Of a DNA stretch of 64,000 nt, positions 58,322 through 64,000 are shown piece after piece. Position 1 is the stretch's first letter, and each line of letters begins with the position of its first letter. The notes under the pieces were generated by a model, which saw nothing but the letters and a program-made list of their open reading frames with translations, searched no databases and was not told the origin of the DNA. The translations under genes and the position numbers were made by a program. Origin of the DNA: Nigrospora sphaerica (Eukaryota; Ascomycota; Sordariomycetes; Amphisphaeriales; Apiosporaceae); contig JAGVVL010000002.1 of assembly GCA_018287875.1 (NCBI GenBank), positions 6,076,001 to 6,140,000 on the forward strand, written 5' to 3'.

Positions 58322-58903
58322 ATGGGCAGCGTCCCCTTCCACCCCTTCAGCGACGCGGCGGCGTTCTGGCAGGCGGCCGAGGAGGAGGGGCGCGGCATCC
58401 AAGTGATGCGGCTGCACCCGACGGTGCCGGTGGCGCAGTTCGAGGCGCGCGTGCGGGCCGCGTGGCCGCGCTGCGAGTTTCACTGGCCGCGGCCCGACCC
58501 GGGCTCGGCGAGCGAGCACCGCGGCGACTGCTGGCTCGTCTTCGCCGGCGCCGGCGACGCCGCCTACGCACTCGCCCTCGTCGGCAGCTGGAAGCTCGGC
58601 CCCTGGCACGTCAAGGCGAGGCCGGCCCGGCGGGAGACGCCGCGAGCCCGCGCGCCCGCCTCGCCCCTGCCGCCGCTCGCCTCGCCACCGCCGCCGTCGC
58701 CGCCCCCCGACCCGGCGGCCGCCGCGCCCTCGCCCCCGGTGGCTTTCGTCAACACCACCACGGGCGACGTGACGGTCGTGACGCGCATCGCGCAGGGCCC
58801 GAAAGGCCACCAGCAGCCGCGAAGCACCGGCGCCGAAGCGCCTCCTGCCATCCCGAGGAACTTGCTCAACTGGCGGAGCTGGGGAACGGGAGGGTCGCGG
58901 TGA
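58322..58903 (+). CDS. Small hypothetical protein with Pro/Ala-rich middle
   Basis: A single frame of 193 codons has a good start context (GCAAGATGG). Residues 1-105 look globular: aromatic-rich FHPFSDAAAFWQAAEEEGRGIQ, FEARVRAAWPRCEFHW, GDCWLVFAGAGDAAYALAL, SWKLGPWHVKARP. The second half is a proline/alanine/serine linker followed by a short conserved-looking tail (AIPRNLLNWRSWG). I do not recognise the family. The globular part could be a small alpha/beta fold, but no motif is diagnostic. GC content is very high, which also opens an antisense frame of 271 codons over the same DNA; the plus frame is preferred for its start context and balanced globular N-terminus. It could be missing an upstream exon. 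Confidence 0.4.
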   Translation: MGSVPFHPFSDAAAFWQAAEEEGRGIQVMRLHPTVPVAQFEARVRAAWPRCEFHWPRPDPGSASEHRGDCWLVFAGAGDAAYALALVGSWKLGPWHVKARPARRETPRARAPASPLPPLASPPPPSPPPDPAAAAPSPPVAFVNTTTGDVTVVTRIAQGPKGHQQPRSTGAEAPPAIPRNLLNWRSWGTGGSR

Positions 58904-60918
58904 CGAGCTGACGCACAAAACGGTGGGATACGAGTTATGGTGATGATGGGATCGGGCATGATGGGCGCAGAGGCTGACGGCTTCCGACGTAGGGTTTAGG
59001 CTGTATCGGAAGCGATACGTTATGGGTAAACCCGGATGGCTACGCCGAAGGCCGCCTTCTAGACAGCGGGAAAGGAGCCTGGAGAAACATTAGCGATGAG
59101 AAGCGACTCACGATAACGGGGGGGGGGGGTTGCTCTGTGGCACATTGCATACTTCAGTACATAGATCCAAGAAGCGTCTAGCATCAAGGCAGGCCCGAAT
59201 AAGGCAGCGGTTGGAAACTCCAACTTGGATGCCGAACCTTTGGGTAGCGACTTGCCTTCGAGCTGTTTTGGACGGTGAATTGAGCACTCCGTCATTCCGT
59301 ATCCATCTCCGTCATGTCTCTGCGTCGGCTATGGACTTTCTAAGTAGCGTCCGATTCCTTCCCCAAGCAGCCGCAAGAGCCCGGCAGGGGGGACTCGAAC
59401 GACACGCCTGGCATCCTCGGAACGGGGAGCCAGACCCAGGAGACATTCGGTGATGGATAAGAAGAGAAACTCCGTAGGGTTCATTGCCAGAAGAAACTGC
59501 GGCACGGCCGGGGTATCGCCACACCGGCTGGTCAAGAGACTGGCCCCGGTACCGTATTTCGCCCCGTCGTCCTCGACTTCGTCTGCCGTTGAACGATCAG
59601 ATACCCGCGCGGGGAGGAAGAATACAAACGACATAGGCACCGGACGGTCGCGGTTGGCGCTCAGAAACACGGCTGTCCCAACTTACCGACCAGATTAGCC
59701 TCCCGTTTAAGCCCATGGCATGCGTTTATCGCCGAAGACGTGCCGCTTTGCCTCCCAGTCAAACAAGGAAGCGACCGGGATACCGTGGTTAACCGAGCTG
59801 GCGAACGTTCCTGGTCGGCGTGGTCCCCGGGGCAGCCACCTCGGCCTCTTCCGCTCGTCTGATCCTTGACACGTGGCCGAAGAGTATGCCTGCACCAAGG
59901 GACCTTGAACGCAAGGCATGATGCCCAGACGACCCAGGGCACAGTTTGTGGTGCTTATACCCCGAACCCAAGTATCAAGGATATCCTTCCTGCGCGTACC
60001 ATATCGCCAGCGAGTCCTCTCGGGGCTTGGGTTTCATTGGCCTCGGGGCCAGAAGAAGAGGCCCAATCGAGACGAACTTTTGCCTCCCGGGGGGGTCTGC
60101 CAAGCCACACGCTTCCGTCACTCTCACGCATGAATCCGCGGACTATTCACGACACGCCGTGCCAAGGGGGCTTGCGTCTTTTCTTTTTTTTCCGTCGCTC
60201 CTCTCTACACCGAGGAAGAAAAGTGGTACCGGGCGCGGGGGCAGTCAAGGTTTCCGGGACGCCCGTTTCTGTGCCCCCTCCCCCTGGTCTCGCCGCGGCC
60301 GCTGGGTGATTGAATAGGTACTTTATCCAACCCCCCCCCCCCCCCCCCTCCCTGCCGCGGGTTTCCCAGCACCGAACCTACCGATGCCTCTGCCCTTCCG
60401 CCAAAGGGGGGCCCCACGTGTTGGCTGGTATGTACGATGAACCGTGGCCTTGGCGGGTTCTTTTTCCCCGGGTGGCATTCGTCAAGAGGTGAGGGGAACT
60501 CGGGGCCTCGTAAGTTGATGAGTCTTTCGGCTCGTGGCTATATCCGAGCGAGGATTAATGTTCCCAGCCGCCGGCACCGAATGGACAGTTGCTGGAAGGT
60601 AGAATAAGAGCGCTATTTGCATGATCTGGGGAGCTCGGCGACTCGATGCCGTTCATTTCTATCAAATGACGAGATACTTGGCTTCGTCGGTATAATTCCT
60701 ATGAATGGTTGGCCAGTATCATGAACTTTCGAGGTCCAGTCTTTTTCATTCCGGCGCTTGGTCGTCACCTCGAAATATCCCCCCCGCGACGGGGGCAAAA
60801 TACAACCCTTCCCCTTCCCATTAGTGTCTATTCGCGCACATTTGTGACAATGAAGGCCGCCGCCCATAATGGCAGGCCCCATGGCCTCGAAACAATCGCG
60901 GGTATTCCCGAGGCTTTG
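58904..60918. other. 2.0 kb intergenic region rich in homopolymer runs
   Basis: No supported gene. It contains a 12-G run (59118-59129) and an 18-C run (60331-60348). A B-box-like string near 59393 was tested as a minus-strand tRNA and rejected. The neighbouring genes converge, so 3' UTRs are expected at both ends. Confidence 0.5.
60331..60348. repeat. Poly-C tract (18 nt)
   Basis: The longest homopolymer in the window; intergenic. Confidence 0.9.
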
Positions 60919-63038
60919 TCAATAGAGGTAGACCTGGCGGCAATGTGAGCACAAAGCCGATGACGACATGATACGGAAGACGCCGGGGTGCGGCACTTGT
61001 AAAGAAAAAGAAGAACGGGGACTTGGGCATTGGGGGGGGGGGGGGGCACTTACGAATTCGTCGTTTTGCCGATCGGTCAAGTCGAGGAAGGCGTTGGCGC
61101 CGAGACGCGCGTCCGGGGCGCCGTCCTCACCAGCGGGAGCGTTCTCGACGGTCTCGTAGTTGTTCTTCATGCTGGTGTCGACTATCTTGGCCGGCTTGCC
61201 GTTCTTGACCCGCCTCTTCTCTTGGAGCTTGTTGAGGACGCGCAGGTTCAGGACCTGCAGGATGGCGCAGCAGGCGAGGGCGACGAAGAGGCCCAGGACG
61301 GCGCGCAGGCCCGGCAGGTAGCGCGGCGCGTCGCTCGTGTGGAACAGCAGCGGGCCGATGATGTTGCCGGCCGACGCGGCGGCGTTGTACACGGACATGA
61401 TGGCCGACTTCTTGGTCGTGCCGGCCGTGTTGGCAATCATCCACGCCACGATGGCCGGGATGCCGCCGTACATGAAGGCGAGCAGGTAGTAGCCGACCAC
61501 GAGAGCCGGCTGGTTCGCCTTGGTGTACTGGATGGCGTAGAGCATGGCGAGCCCGGCGATGACGGGCAGGCTCACGGCGATGATGATGACCGACTTGAGG
61601 CGGAACCGCTGAATGATCCACGACGCGAAGATGATGATGACGAACTGGACAAACCCAAAGGGTATGTTTAGCAGCGAGCCGACGTACTTGTCGAAGCCGA
61701 GACCGTTCAGGATCAGCGGCCCGAAGGTGTTGGTGACGGACGCGCTCGCGTTGAGCAGGAGAGACAGGCTGGCAAAGAGGTACGTCTTCGGCTCGAGGAA
61801 CATCTCGCCGATGTGACTCCATTTGAACTCGGTTGTTCCCGTGCCCGTCTGGTTGGCGCGCAACCTCTCGATGGCCTTGGGCTTGTCCTCCTCCGACAGG
61901 AAGCGAGCCGACGGGATGTCGTTGTCGAGCTTCCAGTACACAACGGGCGCGGTGGTGATGGTGACGAGACCGACGAAGAGGAAGATGCTACGGACAAATT
62001 CAGCCAGCGTAGGAAAGGGGCCCCGTCGAGACTGAACTTACATCTGCCAGGACTCCATATACTCAGACTGTATCTTCCCCAAGCCGAAGGACAGGGCGGA
62101 GGCGGCCATGGTCGAGAGACCGTTGGTAGAGTACCTAAGAGTTGGCCCGAGGTCAGCCCAAGCCGCCCACGATGCCTTCCCCTGCAAGAAACGGCCGAGG
62201 CCGACAGAAAACAGGCTATATAAGTTTCCTCCCGTTCGGAACAGGAGGGAAACGAGTAAAAAGGAGAGGAAGATGGCGAGAAAAGCCTACCAGGCAGCAA
62301 CCCGCATGGGCTGTTCGTAGCGTGTAAACCACTGGGAAGTGATGACGCTGAACAAAGGCAAGCACCCCGCCTCGAACAAGCCTAGGAAGAAACGAGCGGC
62401 GATCAAGTCGCCAAAGCTTTTGCATGCTGCCATGGCAGCCTGGGCAATGCCCCCTTTTCAACGCTCCGGATCAGCAGGCGCACGAGGTCGAAGGAGGAAC
62501 GCACGGGAGAGGGAGGCAGAAAACCGGCGGAATACCTACAGCCCAGGCACAGGGACGGCATGAGTATGCGATGCGGGACTTTGACGATGAGATAGGAGGA
62601 GAAGGGCTGCCAGACGAGCTGGGCGATGGGCGCGATGGAACCGACGAGGGAGTACTCGTTGCCCTTGAGGCGCGTGGCCTCGCGGAGCCCGAAGATGGCG
62701 CCGTAGCCCAGCACCGTCTTGTCCAAGATCTGTAGGAAGTAGACCCAGACGAGGATGCTCAAGACGGCCTTGTCCGTCTTGCGGCGGATGCGTCGGTTCT
62801 TGGGAGGGGTCAGGGGGCGTCAATATACCGCCGCCGTGGGAGTGCGTCCTCGGACCGCCAAGGCGGGGGAGCAACTTACGTCTTCTTCCGTCAGGACGAC
62901 CCGCTCGTCGCCGAGCAGCCGCAGCGCCTTGTCGCCGTGCTTGGCCGCATCGCCTGGGTGACCGCGCCCGGGGCCGCCGTGGCCCTTCGGGCCGATGACG
63001 GGCTCGATGCTGGATTTGCTGTGCGCGTCGCTGGCCAT
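60919..63038 (-). CDS. MFS transporter of the allantoate permease (Dal5-like) family
   Basis: Minus-strand exons 62880-63038, 62540-62798, 62291-62453, 62042-62134, 61054-61987 and 60919-60933 join in frame to 540 aa. The protein is an anion:cation symporter-type plasma-membrane carrier with 12 helices. Recognisable family blocks are LDKTVLGYGAIFGLREATRL, AARFFLGLFEAGCLPLFSVI, QPMRVAAWYSTNGLSTM, RLRANQTGTG, WMIANTAGTTKKSAIMSVYN and NIIGPLLF, then the terminal DLTDRQNDEFVYLY. Substrates in this family include allantoate, ureidosuccinate, nicotinate, tartrate and dipeptides; none can be chosen. The final exon is only 15 nt (VYLY plus stop), separated by a 120-nt intron whose donor GTAAGTG is immediately followed by a C homopolymer (15 G on the plus strand). 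Without that intron the frame would run through a proline-coding C tract. All five joins preserve frame. Confidence 0.92.
61032..61046. repeat. Poly-G tract (15 nt) inside a transporter intron
   Basis: The run is intronic and starts a few bases from the last 5' splice site of the minus-strand transporter gene (transcript sense poly-C). Confidence 0.9.
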
Positions 63039-64000
63039 GGTCGAGCAACTGATACACAGGACGGTGTGGAGCTGAGAGGGGGGAGAGAGGGGGTTTGGAG
63101 GGGAAAGAAGAACCGAGAAGAAGACCATCGCGAAGAGGGGAGGCATGGCCAACCACTACTCCTTTTACTCCTCCCAGCACCATGGAAGGTTTGCAAGCCA
63201 ACCCCCCGGGTCTTTCCGCACGCAAGCTAATCCTTGCCACGCCGAGTAGGCGTTCCAATGTCCATGATCGAAACCGGAAAGTCTCCCCTCATCTGCTCTG
63301 CGTAACGTGAGTCGCCAGCACGACCTGATTGGGCCGCCATGGGTGTAAGAGAGTTCGCGCTGATCCCCCGCGTTGCATTTTTGGGGTACAGTCCCACAGT
63401 CCGTTGGTGCCCTCCCATCGCCCTACCTCGGCAGTAGATAGCACGACCGAGTAAAGCCCTTACTGAGCGGCCTAGGTCGTGCTTCGTTTAAACGTTTTGC
63501 CGCCGTCTACCTTTGACATGTCCGGGAGTAGAGGGCTCCTCTAGGCCCAAGTATAGTTAGACGCGTGTTAGTCTCTATCGGAGGATTATAAGCACTTTGC
63601 CCTAAAATCTGACGGGCAGCGGGAAACCTCTGCAGGGGTGCTAGTACTATCTGGTCTGGCGAGATACCCGATTCGTTGACCATCACAACCCCGCATGCAC
63701 CGGTTGCCTTGTCCCGTTGCAGAATCGGTGCCGCAATGCTTACTCTTACTTAACGACATTCACCGCTGCTACACGAGATTTATGAGGATAAAAGCTGAAG
63801 CCCAGCCGTTGCCGAAGGGAGGAGCGCTTCTCGGGTTTGACAAACCTTCATCTCCATCACCTGTCCTCTATCGTTTTGTTTTTGGTAAACTGTATCAAGG
63901 TGGATTCGGTCTTTGCGGCATAGGCCCGGGGGAAGCGGAACACGCAATCCAAGCTATACCCACTACCTTAGTCGATCGACTTGCACCGGGGGCCATCCCG
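63039..64000. other. Right-edge region: transporter promoter and spacer
   Basis: No supported gene; open frames are short. The first few hundred nt should be the promoter and leader of the minus-strand transporter. Confidence 0.5.

Noticed and set aside
59380..59450. Possible minus-strand tRNA suggested by a GGACTCGAAC B-box-like string
   Set aside because: The T-arm stem does not pair (three of five positions mismatch) and no matching acceptor stem or A box was found.

Overview
This window is nuclear DNA from a filamentous ascomycete (Pezizomycotina, most likely Sordariomycetes; the species cannot be fixed from sequence alone). The evidence is the spliced gene structure (introns mostly 50-220 nt, GTAAGT-type donors and CTAAC/CTGAC-like branch sites), the fungus-specific families (RGS-LOV photoreceptor, fungal rhodopsin-domain membrane protein, DUF3433 protein, cutinase, quinate-permease-like and allantoate-permease-like transporters), C/G-rich third codon positions, and loosely spaced genes separated by pyrimidine-rich or homopolymer-rich spacers. 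I reconstructed exon joins by eye from splice motifs, frame and family conservation. All multi-exon models given close in frame.

Layout. 1-2.4 kb holds no gene I can support. 2.9-5.2 kb (+) is a C2-domain AGC kinase of the SCH9 class, a TOR/nutrient effector. 7.3-9.0 kb (+) is glucose-6-phosphate isomerase. It lies tail-to-tail with a secreted type-B carboxylesterase (9.5-11.6 kb, -). 13.3-14.6 kb (+) is a seven-helix rhodopsin-domain (PTH11-like) membrane protein, and 15.5-16.6 kb (+) a short-chain dehydrogenase (SDR). A 5.3 kb gene-poor stretch follows (16.6-22.0 kb). 22.0-23.1 kb (+) is mannitol-1-phosphate 5-dehydrogenase, tail-to-tail with coatomer beta-prime (23.9-26.5 kb, -). After a 2.7 kb gap comes a secreted cutinase (29.2-30.1 kb, +), convergent with a small F-box/transmembrane protein (30.3-30.9 kb, -). 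31.9-33.8 kb (+) is exonuclease V. 35.0-37.3 kb (+) is an RGS-LOV blue-light photoreceptor. 38.2-39.1 kb (+) is a broken GT90/CAP10-like glycosyltransferase. 39.6-40.5 kb (+) is a second SDR, convergent with a DUF726/TMCO4-type lipase-like membrane protein (40.8-42.9 kb, -). 45.2-48.6 kb (+) is a large DUF3433 membrane protein with an internal repeat array. 49.8-52.2 kb (+) is the augmin subunit HAUS6. 53.8-55.7 kb (+) is a quinate/sugar MFS permease, 56.3-57.2 kb (+) an Mpv17/PMP22 protein and 58.3-58.9 kb (+) a small hypothetical protein. 60.9-63.0 kb (-) is an allantoate-permease-type MFS transporter.

How the genes relate. This is not a biosynthetic cluster; most entries are independent housekeeping or accessory genes. 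Two themes stand out. One is central carbon metabolism: GPI makes fructose-6-phosphate and mannitol-1-phosphate dehydrogenase consumes it. The other is environment sensing and plant-surface interaction: SCH9 kinase, rhodopsin-domain protein, RGS-LOV, cutinase, carboxylesterase and permeases. The most notable item is the RGS-LOV photoreceptor, which keeps the photo-adduct cysteine but has changed residues around the flavin and a basic amphipathic segment downstream. Also notable are the multiply damaged GT90 gene, tandem repeats in the EXO5 N-terminus and the DUF3433 protein, and several very short terminal exons.
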